Made by a program: the position numbers and the translations under genes. From NCBI GenBank assembly GCA_036381125.1, contig DASVDK010000216.1, positions 1-20,105 of the forward strand: a stretch of 20,105 nucleotides of DNA, in the 5' to 3' direction. The stretch comes from DASVDK01 sp036381125 [NCBI: Thermodesulfobacteriota bacterium]. Its GTDB lineage: Bacteria; DASVDK01. Numbering within the stretch: the stretch's first letter is position 1; the number at the start of each line of letters is the position of its first letter. The notes below the pieces were generated by a model. That model was not told the DNA's origin and did no database searches. It saw nothing but the letters and a program-made list of their open reading frames with translations. Below are positions 1-9,287 of the stretch, one piece after another.

Positions 1-425
1 GGGACGAAGAACGAGGCGAGCAGCACGATCGAGGCGAGCACGAGCACCCAGATCGAGGCCATGTTGAGCCGCGGGAAGGCCATGTCCCGGGCGCCGATCA
101 TGAGCGGGATCAGGAAGTTGCCGAACGCGCCGAGGAGGATCGGCATCGCGACGAAGAAGACCATGACGGTGCCGTGCATCGTCACGATCACGTTGTACCG
201 GTCCGGGGTGACCACCCCGAGGCCCGGCACCTCGGCGCCCGGCCAGGCGAGCTGCCAGCGCATGGCGGCGGCGAGCAGGCCGCCGACGACCGCCCAGAAG
301 GCGCCGACGGCGAAGTACTGCTTCGCGATGGTCTTGTGGTCGGTCGAGAAGACCCGGGTGCGCCAGAAGCCCGGCCGGTCGTGACCGTGCTCCGCGGGCT
401 CGGCGCTCGCGAGACGTTCGCTCAT
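1..425 (-). CDS. ctaD: Cytochrome c oxidase subunit I, N-terminal part (cut by window edge)
   Basis: Heme-copper oxidase catalytic subunit in the inner membrane, which reduces O2 to water and pumps protons. Only the first 141 residues are in the window; the gene runs off the left edge. The translation begins MSERLASAEP and contains the family hallmarks STDHKTIAKQYF (about 27-38), MRWQLAWPG (55-63) and VTMHGTVMVFF (81-91). H84 corresponds to the conserved low-spin heme a ligand. GAFGNFLIPLMIGARDMAFPRLN follows around 100-122. The hydrophobic stretches fit the first two or three transmembrane helices. The ATG overlaps the stop codon of the subunit II gene as ATGA (422-425), so translation is probably coupled. 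It is the third gene of an Rrf2-coxII-coxI unit. The high-spin heme a3/CuB ligands lie outside the window, so the oxidase subtype (A, B or C) cannot be settled; the N-terminus looks A-type. Confidence 0.95.
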   Translation of the reverse strand, partial: MSERLASAEPAEHGHDRPGFWRTRVFSTDHKTIAKQYFAVGAFWAVVGGLLAAAMRWQLAWPGAEVPGLGVVTPDRYNVIVTMHGTVMVFFVAMPILLGAFGNFLIPLMIGARDMAFPRLNMASIWVLVLASIVLLASFFV

Positions 426-1129
426 CGCAGGCTCTCCGATCGGGCCGTGGCGGCGGCCGGCCACTGCTGCCGCGCCCAGGCCTCGTAGTCGTCCGGCGTG
501 TGTACGTGGAGGCGTCCGTTCATGATCGAGTGGGCGACGCCGCAGAGCTCCGCGCAGGGGAGTTCGTACACCCCCGGCGTCGTCGCCTCGAACCAGCCGC
601 CGGTGAGCCGCCCGGGGACCGCGTCCTGCTTGAAGCGGAGGTTCGGGGCGAAGAAGCTGTGGATGACGTCCTCCGAGCGGAGCAGCAGGCGCACGATCCG
701 GCCCGTGGGGACGTGGATCTCGTTGCTGAAGCGGCGGTCGTCGGCGGTGCCGAACGCCCCGTCCGGGCCGGGGTACAGGACGTCCCAGTAGAACTGTCGC
801 CCCGTGACCTGGATCGTGAGGTCGGCCGGGGGCATCTGCCCCTTGACCTTCGCCCAGGCCGGCGCCCCCCGCCAGTCGACCCAGAGGTCGAGCGCGAGCA
901 CCACCACGCACGGGACCAGGATCCAGGCCATCTCCCGGAAGCGCTCGCCCCTGACGTAGGCGGCGCGCCGCCCGCGGCCGCGCCGGTAGAGGACGAGGAA
1001 CGCGCCGAACACCGCCAGGCTGGCGACGAGCCAGGCGAGCGTTCCCCAGTAGATGATGGCGAAGATCGAATCGACGTCGCCGCCGTAGGTCGACACGTTC
1101 TTCGGGAGCCACTCCATCCAGTTGAACAT
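422..1129 (-). CDS. ctaC: Cytochrome c oxidase subunit II (CuA-containing)
   Basis: Membrane-anchored subunit that takes electrons from cytochrome c through its binuclear CuA centre and passes them to subunit I. It has 235 residues. Two transmembrane helices are visible (about 24-48 and 66-84), followed by a periplasmic cupredoxin domain. All CuA ligands are present: H157 (in EDVIHSFFAP), C192, E194, C196, H200 and M203 (PCAELCGVAHSIMNG). The aromatic patch RQFYWD (111-116) fits the electron-entry region. No cytochrome c domain is fused at the C-terminus, and no lipobox signal peptide is evident. The start follows the Rrf2 stop codon after 6 nt, with GAGG just upstream; the stop overlaps subunit I as ATGA. 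Subunit II before subunit I in one unit is the common order. Confidence 0.96.
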   Translation of the reverse strand: MFNWMEWLPKNVSTYGGDVDSIFAIIYWGTLAWLVASLAVFGAFLVLYRRGRGRRAAYVRGERFREMAWILVPCVVVLALDLWVDWRGAPAWAKVKGQMPPADLTIQVTGRQFYWDVLYPGPDGAFGTADDRRFSNEIHVPTGRIVRLLLRSEDVIHSFFAPNLRFKQDAVPGRLTGGWFEATTPGVYELPCAELCGVAHSIMNGRLHVHTPDDYEAWARQQWPAAATARSESLR

Positions 1130-1135
1130 GACGCC

Positions 1136-1567
1136 TCACCTCGCCGGGTCGGGCAACGGAGCCCGCTGGCGACCCGTCAGATCGGAGATGCGCACGCTGT
1201 CCAGCTCGCGCACGAGTACGGCCTGGACCCGGGCCCAGACCGGGTGAACCGGGCAGAAGCTGTCGCGGGGACAGAGCCCGCGGCGCACGAGACAGCGGTT
1301 GAGGTAGATGGGCCCTTCCACCGCCTCGATGACGCGGCGAAGGGTGAGCGCCTCCGGACGCTCGAGCAGCGAGATGCCGCCCCACATGCCCCGCCTGGTA
1401 CGCACCAGCCCCCGCTGCGCGAGCCCCTGGAGGATCTTGGCGAGATACGCGCGGGGCACGCCGGTGCGGCGGCTGAGGTCGGCGGTCCGCACGGCCGAGT
1501 CGGCCGGCTGGGCCGCGAGGTCCAGCACCACCCTGACGGCGTAGTCCCCTTTGAGCGTGAGCTGCAT
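1136..1567 (-). CDS. Rrf2 family transcriptional regulator with three-cysteine cluster
   Basis: Winged-helix repressor or activator of the Rrf2 family (relatives: IscR, NsrR, RsrR), 143 residues. The start MQLTLKGDYAVR is the classic family N-terminus, so the ATG is secure. The helix-turn-helix spans about 25-60 (TADLSRRTGVPRAYLAKILQ) and the wing is near 55-70 (TRRGMWGGISL). C92, C99 and C105 (NRCLVRRGLCPRDSFCPVH) match the three-Cys arrangement that holds an Fe-S cluster in NsrR-like members; spacing is C-x6-C-x5-C. It is the first gene of the unit with cytochrome oxidase subunits II and I, 6 nt upstream of subunit II, so it probably controls its own operon in response to NO, O2 or iron-sulfur status. 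That is inference from family and position. A perfect palindrome upstream (1617-1630) is the best candidate operator. Family assignment is strong; the ligand is unknown. Confidence 0.9.
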   Translation of the reverse strand: MQLTLKGDYAVRVVLDLAAQPADSAVRTADLSRRTGVPRAYLAKILQGLAQRGLVRTRRGMWGGISLLERPEALTLRRVIEAVEGPIYLNRCLVRRGLCPRDSFCPVHPVWARVQAVLVRELDSVRISDLTGRQRAPLPDPAR

Positions 1568-1616
1568 GAAAGCGGACGTCCCGGGCCCTTTTCACCCGGC
1601 AACGTAGCCGCTTGAA

Positions 1617-1630
1617 ATTGTGAGCACAAT
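1617..1630. promoter_or_regulatory. Perfect 14-bp palindrome, candidate operator between rrf2-cox and PAS-luxR
   Basis: ATTGTGAGCACAAT: 6-bp arms ATTGTG/CACAAT around a 2-bp centre. It lies 50 bp upstream of the Rrf2 start and 90 bp upstream of the divergent PAS-LuxR start. It is AT-rich against a very GC-rich background, which makes a chance occurrence less likely. Read on the minus strand, TTGTGC inside the palindrome is 17 bp from TACGTT, a possible weak -35/-10 pair for the rrf2-cox operon, so a bound protein would block it. The binding protein is not known; the Rrf2 protein next door is the simplest candidate. Confidence 0.6.
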
Positions 1631-1648
1631 GAGGCAAACGGCCTGGTT

Positions 1649-1670
1649 CCCTGGGCCAGTTGCGCCAGGG
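1649..1670. promoter_or_regulatory. Inverted repeat (6-bp arms) just upstream of the PAS-luxR -10-like box
   Basis: CCCTGG (1649-1654) and CCAGGG (1665-1670) form perfect 6-bp arms separated by 10 bp. Eleven bases further (1680-1685) is TATACT, a good -10-like box for the plus-strand PAS-LuxR gene. TTGCGC (1660-1665) is only 14 bp from it, too close for a standard -35, so this may be an activator-dependent promoter. The inverted repeat would then be an activator or autoregulator site. This is inference from layout only. Confidence 0.35.
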
Positions 1671-1719
1671 GCACGGTGATATACTTCGGTCGCCCGCTGG
1701 GCGTTCAGTGGAGGTGACG

Positions 1720-2385
1720 GTGAGCGACGAGCTGTCCGATCTGCTCTCGAACACGGCGGACGGGGCCCTGGCCGTGGACCGGGAGCAGCGAATCGTCTTC
1801 GCGAACGAGGCAGCCGAGAGGCTCCTCGGCCGCTCGGTCAGGGAGCTCGTGGGGCGACCCTGCTACGAGGTGATGTGCGGGCGCGACGACGCGGGTCGGC
1901 TCGTCTGTCAGCCGGACTGCCCGGACATGGCCGCGGCGCGCGGCGCCGGGCTCGCCCCGACGCACGAGATCGCGGTCCGCACGAAACGGGGGGACGAGAC
2001 CTGGCTGAGCGTCAGCAGCATCCTGGTCCCGCCGAGGCGCAGGGCGCGCTACGTGCTGGTGCACCTCTTCCGCGACGTCACCGCCCAGAAGGAAATCGAG
2101 CGAGGCGTCCGGCGCCTCCTCGCGAGCGTGGCCAGGCTGCCGTCCGCCCGGAATGCCCACGCGCCGGCGCGCCCCCCCGCACCGTCCGACGCCGGCGAGC
2201 TGACCCGCCGCGAGCGTCAGGTCCTGGCCCTCATGGCGGCCGGCACCACGACCAAGGAGATCGCGGCCGAACTCCGCATCAGCCAGGCCACGACGCGCAA
2301 CCACGTCCGGAGCATCCTCGCCAAGCTCGGCGTCCACCGGCAGGTCGAGGCGGTCGCCCTCGCGCTGAGGCACGGCCTGGTCTGA
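1720..2385 (+). CDS. PAS domain-LuxR (GerE) HTH transcriptional regulator with Cys cluster
   Basis: A 221-residue cytoplasmic regulator. A PAS sensor domain (about 4-122; NTADGALAVDREQRIVFANEAAERLLG at 11-37 and HLFRDVTAQKEIE at 115-127) is followed by a linker and a C-terminal GerE/LuxR helix-turn-helix (159-218; LTRRERQVLALMAAGTTTKEIA, then ISQATTRNHVRSILAKLGV). The PAS domain carries four cysteines, C48, C53, C63 and C67 (PCYEVMCGRDD...LVCQPDCP), which could bind a metal, Fe-S or heme cofactor or form a disulfide switch. The GTG at 1720 is chosen because GGAGG (1710-1714) sits 5 nt before it; the open frame extends further upstream without start support. There is no receiver domain, so it is a one-component sensor-regulator. 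It is divergent from the Rrf2-oxidase unit, and a redox or respiratory role is inferred from that. It ends in a hairpin at 2390-2411. Confidence 0.88.
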   Translation: MSDELSDLLSNTADGALAVDREQRIVFANEAAERLLGRSVRELVGRPCYEVMCGRDDAGRLVCQPDCPDMAAARGAGLAPTHEIAVRTKRGDETWLSVSSILVPPRRRARYVLVHLFRDVTAQKEIERGVRRLLASVARLPSARNAHAPARPPAPSDAGELTRRERQVLALMAAGTTTKEIAAELRISQATTRNHVRSILAKLGVHRQVEAVALALRHGLV

Positions 2386-2389
2386 AGGC

Positions 2390-2411
2390 GGCGCCGCGGC
2401 CGCGCGGCGCC
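2390..2411. terminator. GC-rich hairpin between convergent genes
   Basis: GGCGCCGCG (2390-2398) and CGCGGCGCC (2403-2411) form a perfect 9-bp stem with a 4-nt loop, 4 nt after the PAS-LuxR stop and 15 nt beyond the stop of the opposing small gene. There is no T-tract on either side. The position between convergent genes suggests a bidirectional terminator or transcript end stabiliser. Confidence 0.55.
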
Positions 2412-2426
2412 ACCCGGGCGGATCGG

Positions 2427-2633
2427 TCAGGGCCGGTCCTTGTCGCCTCCCTGCGCCGACGCGATCCAGAGCATGGGGCCGACGAAGAGCCCCTTGCCGA
2501 CGAAGTACACGCCGATCGCGGTGGTCAGCGCGTCGTTCCCCCGGCTGAAGCCGACCTTCGTGAGCAGCCAGATCCCCGCGAGGAGACAGGCCGCGGAGGC
2601 CAGAGCCCCGGCGATCCTTCCCAGCGTTCGCAT
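2427..2633 (-). CDS. Small two-helix membrane protein, unknown function
   Basis: A 68-residue protein starting MRTLGRIAGA. Two hydrophobic segments (about 8-25 and 36-58) are separated by a short charged loop (KVGFSRGND), and the tail is hydrophilic (GGDKDRP). I do not recognise the family. ATG at 2633 is used; a TTG two codons upstream (2639) has AGGAGG five nt ahead of it and may be the true start, giving 70 residues. It is the last gene of the minus-strand unit that begins at 3917 and lies 158 bp after the DUF1772-like gene, so it may also have its own promoter. Coding is supported by the Shine-Dalgarno box and the clean two-helix pattern; function is open. Confidence 0.6.
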   Translation of the reverse strand: MRTLGRIAGALASAACLLAGIWLLTKVGFSRGNDALTTAIGVYFVGKGLFVGPMLWIASAQGGDKDRP

Positions 2634-2791
2634 CCGCAACGCGCCCTCCTCGAGCCGTCCGCGCCGCCGCGGGCCACCCGCGCGGCGCTCCGCCAGGGCC
2701 CCTATCACACCGGCGCCGCAGGCGCAACCGGCTATCGGGCGGGACACGAGCCGGGGTTGCCGACCCGAGAGCGACGGGGCGCCGGACCCGG

Positions 2792-3286
2792 TCAGGCCCG
2801 ACGCTCGCTCGACAGGGAGAAGGCCTTCAGCGCGGCGAGCCACGCGACCAGGACGATGGCGTGGCGCAGGTGGTTCAGGTTGGCCCACTGCAACGCGAGC
2901 CGCACCGCTTCCGGCTGCGGCATGGTGTCGTCCCGCATCAGCGTGAGCATCGTCGGGATGAAGTACGAGAACGTGAAGGCCCTGTCGGCCAGCGCCGCCA
3001 GGGCCGCGCCGACCCACCACCGCCGCAGCGTCCCCCGGGCCCGCCAGCCTGCGACCAGGTTGGCCGCCGTCAGGAGCGTGAGCGGTCCGGTCGTGACGAA
3101 CGCCCAGAACCGGCGCCCTGTGTCGGCCTCGCGCGCCGCCGCGGCGTCCCAGCGGTATCCCGTCTCCGGCGACCCGGCCAGCCACTCCGGCACGACGATC
3201 CGGGCCTCGTAGAGCCCGGCGCCGAAGGTGATGCCGAGGTTGACGACGAACAGCCAGAGCAGGAGCCTGACGCCCCACCGCGTCAC
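2792..3286 (-). CDS. DUF1772-like (anthrone oxygenase-like) integral membrane protein
   Basis: A 164-residue membrane protein with about four transmembrane helices (near 6-25, 60-80, 90-110 and 138-156). FGAGLYEARIVVPEWL near the N-terminus, SYFIPTMLTL in the third helix and the conserved WANLNHLRHAIVLVAWLAAL near the C-terminus resemble the DUF1772/anthrone-oxygenase-like superfamily, whose bacterial members have no settled role. I chose the GTG at 3286 because GGAGG lies 8 nt upstream (3295-3299); the longer upstream frame has no comparable site. It sits 68 bp after an unknown 118-residue gene in the same unit. The family call is by pattern memory and is moderate; a profile search against DUF1772 would settle it. 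Confidence 0.72.
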   Translation of the reverse strand: MTRWGVRLLLWLFVVNLGITFGAGLYEARIVVPEWLAGSPETGYRWDAAAAREADTGRRFWAFVTTGPLTLLTAANLVAGWRARGTLRRWWVGAALAALADRAFTFSYFIPTMLTLMRDDTMPQPEAVRLALQWANLNHLRHAIVLVAWLAALKAFSLSSERRA

Positions 3287-3354
3287 GTCGGATCCCTCCC
3301 CCTCTCTCCCGGCCGGCATCGGGCCCGCCGCCCGACAGGCCGAAGACGCGCCCC

Positions 3355-3711
3355 CTAACCGTCGCCCGGGAACCGCCGCTCGACCAGGCGCCGGAGCTTC
3401 TTCACCGAGAGCGCGTCCCGCCTCGCCGGGTTCTGCAGGAAGAACCAGAGCGCCTCGGCGACCTCGTTCGCGAACTGCTCCCGGCCGCCCGGGCGGCGGT
3501 ACTCGATGGCCCGGTAGAGGTCCGCTGCCACCAGCTCGACCTGGTACGGCGCGATGTCGACCCGGACGTCGCCCACCGTGAAGGTCACCTCGATCTGCTG
3601 CTCCCCCCAGGGCTCGGCGCGGCGGTCCGCGATGGCGAACCCCGTCCCCCGGACGCGGCGCCGGATCGCCTCCTCGACCGCCAGTTGCAGCGCGTTCGGC
3701 GCCTCGCTCAC
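3355..3711 (-). CDS. Hypothetical soluble protein, unknown function
   Basis: A 118-residue soluble protein. The N-terminus looks helical (LQLAVEEAIRRRV), the centre has short beta-like segments (QIEVTFTVGDVRVDIAPYQVEL, about 39-60), then come a helix-rich part and a basic end (LSVKKLRRLVERRF). No signal peptide, membrane helix or known motif is seen, and I do not recognise the family. Its GTG overlaps the stop codon of the upstream gene as GTGA (3708-3711), so the two are probably translationally coupled. That coupling, plus even protein-like composition over the whole length, is the main support for its being real. It may be an accessory to the neighbouring membrane protein, but nothing in the sequence shows this. 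Confidence 0.7.
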   Translation of the reverse strand: MSEAPNALQLAVEEAIRRRVRGTGFAIADRRAEPWGEQQIEVTFTVGDVRVDIAPYQVELVAADLYRAIEYRRPGGREQFANEVAEALWFFLQNPARRDALSVKKLRRLVERRFPGDG

Positions 3712-3917
3712 GAGCGCGCCTCGTCCGGTTCCGGCCGGCTCGCCTCCCGCGCCGGCCGCCGGAGCCCCCGGGGCCGTACCGCGTACTCGAGCGCCGCCCG
3801 CTCCGCCTCCCCGCAGGGCGGGCTCGTCGCGTAGTCGGGCTGGGCCAGGATCTTCCCCTCGGAGAGGCCGCGTGCGTTGCCGACGGCAGCGGGGTCCACC
3901 CCCTCGATCCATGCCAT
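3708..3917 (-). CDS. Short carboxymuconolactone decarboxylase/AhpD-like remnant
   Basis: A 69-residue product. Its start MAWIEGVDPAAVG looks like the N-terminus of carboxymuconolactone-decarboxylase/AhpD-like peroxidase-related proteins. Residues 17-46 (GLSEGKILAQPDYATS, then AERAALEYAV) look like the segment that follows the active site in those proteins. The roughly 70-80 residues between them, which normally hold the CxxC redox pair, are absent, and the C-terminal tail does not match. A strong AGGAGG with 7-nt spacing precedes the ATG at 3917, and the stop overlaps the next gene as GTGA, so it is probably still translated. It is most likely a degraded enzyme kept as the leader gene of the unit; a chance resemblance is possible. 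It cannot be an active peroxidase as it stands. Confidence 0.5.
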   Translation of the reverse strand: MAWIEGVDPAAVGNARGLSEGKILAQPDYATSPPCGEAERAALEYAVRPRGLRRPAREASRPEPDEARS

Positions 3918-4050
3918 GGCACGACCTCCTCGCCCTACGGCGCTCCGCGAGCACGACGAGGCCGGCGGCTCCCGCTCGCCGCCGGCGCGGATCGCGCGTA
4001 GCCCTATCGGCAGACCGATCGAGCCGGACACGCGCCGGGCCGTGAGCCCC

Positions 4051-4119
4051 GTCACCGTGACGCGGTCGGCGCCTCTCCGGGGCACGCCGCGACGCCTGGC
4101 TCGGCCCGCGGTCACCGTG
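4051..4119. repeat. Two GTCACCGTG copies 60 bp apart, one within a perfect palindrome
   Basis: GTCACCGTGAC (4051-4061) is a perfect 5-1-5 palindrome. GTCACCGTG recurs at 4111-4119, exactly 60 bp further and over the predicted start site of the leftward promoter. Paired sites at such a distance would fit a looping or cooperative repressor. No regulator is assigned. Confidence 0.35.
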
Positions 4120-4123
4120 CCCG

Positions 4124-4152
4124 GGTATACATCCAACGGGCGTGCCGGGCAA
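4124..4152 (-). promoter_or_regulatory. Sigma70-type promoter for the 3917-2427 gene unit
   Basis: On the minus strand TTGCCC (4152-4147) is followed by a 17-bp spacer and TATACC (4129-4124), with predicted transcript start near 4117. That leaves a leader of about 200 nt before the ATG at 3917. It lies 36 bp beyond the accA stop. The 270-bp gene-free stretch 3918-4187 holds this promoter and two copies of GTCACCGTG, one of which (4111-4119) covers the predicted start site. Confidence 0.55.
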
Positions 4153-4187
4153 GCGCGGCACGGGGCGCCGACGGTGCGGCCAGGCGC

Positions 4188-5189
4188 CTAGCCGGCCACC
4201 GTCGCGGGGGGAGGCGGGGGCTGCTCGACGAACCGCCCCATCCGGCGGAACTTCTGGTAGCGGCGGTCGAGGAGCTGATCGACCGGGATGCCGTCGAGGT
4301 CGTCGAGCGCCTTGACGAGCGCCCGGCGGAGGCGGCCGGCGGTCTCCTGGAGGTTCCGGTGGGCGCCGCCGAGCGGCTCGGAGACGATGCCGTCGATCAC
4401 GCCGAACTCGAGGGCATCCTGCGCGGTGAGCTTGAGCGCCTCGGCCGCGACGTCGGCCTTGCCGCCGTCCTTCCAGAGGATCGCCGCGCAGCCCTCGGGC
4501 GAGATCACCGAGTAGACGGCGTTCTCGAGCATGAGGACCGTGTCGCCCACGCCGAGCGCGAGGGCCCCTCCACTGCCCCCCTCCCCGATCACGACGACCA
4601 CGATGGGCGTCTCGAGCGCGGCCATCTCGCGCAGGTTGCGCGCGATGGCCTCGGCCTGGCCGCGCGCCTCGGCGTCGACCCCGGGAAAGGCGCCCGGCGT
4701 GTCGATGAAGGTGACGACGGGGAGCCGGAACTTGCCGGCGAGATGGAAGAGGCGCAACGCCTTGCGGTACCCCTCGGGGTTCGGCATCCCGAAGTTGCGG
4801 TGCACCTTTTCCTTCGTGGTCCGCCCCTTCTGGTGGCCGACCACCATCACGCGCCGACCCTGGAGGAGCGCGAGCGCGCCGACGATCGCCGGGTCGTCAC
4901 GGAACGCCCGGTCGCCGTGCAGCTCGAGATAGCCTTCGAAGACGGTGGAGAGGTAGTCCAGCGTGTAGGGGCGGTTCGGATGGCGGGAGAGCTGGGTGCG
5001 CTGCCAGCGGCTCAGGTTGGCGAAGGTCTCTTCCCTGAGCCGCTGGACCTTCTGCTCGAGGCGCCGGATCTCGTCGGCGAAGCTGACGCGCTCGCTGCTC
5101 GAGAGCGCCTTCAGCTCCTCGATCTTGCGTTCCAGCTCCACGATGGGCCGCTCGAACTCGAGGAACTGCGTGGAGAGGTTCGCTGCCAT
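4188..5189 (-). CDS. accA: Acetyl-CoA carboxylase carboxyltransferase subunit alpha
   Basis: Alpha half of the carboxyltransferase that moves CO2 from carboxybiotin to acetyl-CoA, giving malonyl-CoA for fatty acid synthesis; it works with AccD in the cytoplasm. It has 333 residues, close to the usual 315-330. An N-terminal helical region ([21 protein letters not shown]) is followed by the crotonase-like carboxyltransferase core. [11 protein letters not shown] (118-128), [17 protein letters not shown] (132-148), [17 protein letters not shown] (162-178) and the oxyanion motif [12 protein letters not shown] (202-213) are all intact. The proline-rich tail [11 protein letters not shown] is a lineage extra. 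GAGGAG lies 8 nt before the ATG. It starts 12 nt after dnaE in the same direction, the common dnaE-accA pairing. No accD is in the window. Confidence 0.97.
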   Translation of the reverse strand: MAANLSTQFLEFERPIVELERKIEELKALSSSERVSFADEIRRLEQKVQRLREETFANLSRWQRTQLSRHPNRPYTLDYLSTVFEGYLELHGDRAFRDDPAIVGALALLQGRRVMVVGHQKGRTTKEKVHRNFGMPNPEGYRKALRLFHLAGKFRLPVVTFIDTPGAFPGVDAEARGQAEAIARNLREMAALETPIVVVVIGEGGSGGALALGVGDTVLMLENAVYSVISPEGCAAILWKDGGKADVAAEALKLTAQDALEFGVIDGIVSEPLGGAHRNLQETAGRLRRALVKALDDLDGIPVDQLLDRRYQKFRRMGRFVEQPPPPPATVAG

Positions 5190-5201
5190 GGACGGCTCTC
5201 C

Positions 5202-8696
<3,495 letters not shown>

Positions 8697-8734
8697 GCGG
8701 TGACCGCGCCTCCTTGGGAAACGGAACCCGGGTG

Positions 8735-9157
8735 CTACAGCGTTCTGGTGAATGCGGACCGGCCGGGGGCGTCGGCCTCCGGCGTGCGATGGAAGCCCTG
8801 GTCGATCAGCGCCTGTGCCCGTACCGGATCACCGGCCGGCACGGCGGCGCGGAGGGCGCGGACGCCGCGCGCCGCGGCCTCGTCGGCCGCGCGCCGGAGG
8901 AGCGCCTTCTCGACCCCGAGGCCGAAGCCGGCGGCCCCGACGGCCGGCCCCACGAGCCCGGCGACGCCCCCCTCGTCCGGCTCGCCCACGGCAACGAAGC
9001 CGATCACGTCGCCGGCCGACACGGCGACCAGCAGGCGGCCGCCCGCCAGGTAGCCCTGCGCATCGGGGAGGGCCGCGCCGGTCTCGGCCGCCACCGCCGC
9101 GACGCCCGCCAGATCGGACGCGTCGGCCGGTCGGCCGACGAACCCGGGACCGCACAT
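8735..9157 (-). CDS. GNAT-like N-acetyltransferase family protein
   Basis: A 140-residue protein with a GNAT-like layout. VGRPADASDLAGVAAVAAETG at the N-terminus fits beta1/alpha1. YLAGGRLLVAVSAGDVIGFVAVG (36-58) fits beta2-beta3. AAGFGLGVEKALLRRAADEAAARGV (75-99) resembles the acetyl-CoA loop and alpha3, although the classical Q/RxxGxG/A is altered here to GFGLGV. FHRTPEA near the end matches the usual LGFxxxG-type ending. Substrate unknown. The ATG at 9157 is fixed by AAAGGAGG (9173-9166) with an 8-nt gap; the longer frame upstream has no such site. It lies 38 nt before dnaE and 130 nt after the large regulator gene, so it may head the dnaE-accA transcript. The weak motif A leaves some doubt about activity. 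Confidence 0.75.
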   Translation of the reverse strand: MCGPGFVGRPADASDLAGVAAVAAETGAALPDAQGYLAGGRLLVAVSAGDVIGFVAVGEPDEGGVAGLVGPAVGAAGFGLGVEKALLRRAADEAAARGVRALRAAVPAGDPVRAQALIDQGFHRTPEADAPGRSAFTRTL

Positions 9158-9230
9158 CGCGCACGCCTCCTTTCCGTGGCAGCCGGCTCGTCGAGAAGGA
9201 TACCAGCGCCTCGTCGCCCGCACCAGCCGG

Positions 9231-9245
9231 GCCCCGAGCCGGGGC
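9231..9245. terminator. Short GC hairpin after the SARP-type regulator gene
   Basis: GCCCCG (9231-9236) and CGGGGC (9240-9245) form a 6-bp stem with a 3-nt loop, 43 nt beyond the regulator stop codon in the 130-bp gap before the GNAT-like gene. There is no T-tract, so termination is uncertain in this GC-rich setting. Confidence 0.3.
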
Positions 9246-9287
9246 TGCGCCGCCCCGCCGGCGACCGTCCGCCTGCCCTCCCGCCGC

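Noticed and set aside
500-1615. Plus-strand open frame of 371 codons opposite coxII and rrf2
   Set aside because: Antisense to two genes with intact motifs; no plausible protein features.
1617-1630. Possible LacI-type operator because of ATTGTGAGC
   Set aside because: The resemblance to the lac operator is partial and no LacI-family gene is nearby; it is kept only as an unassigned palindrome.
1640-1670. Possible sigma54 promoter upstream of the PAS-LuxR gene
   Set aside because: GG and GC elements are present but the spacing does not fit the -24/-12 rule.
1875-3212. Plus-strand open frame of 445 codons crossing the PAS-LuxR gene and its convergent neighbours
   Set aside because: Out of frame with the PAS-LuxR gene and antisense beyond it; Arg/Ala/Pro-rich shadow.
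3918-4136. N-terminal extension of the 69-residue gene to MDVYPGTVTAG
   Set aside because: It would run through the predicted promoter start site, has no Shine-Dalgarno box and is Arg/Gly-rich; the ATG at 3917 has AGGAGG with correct spacing.
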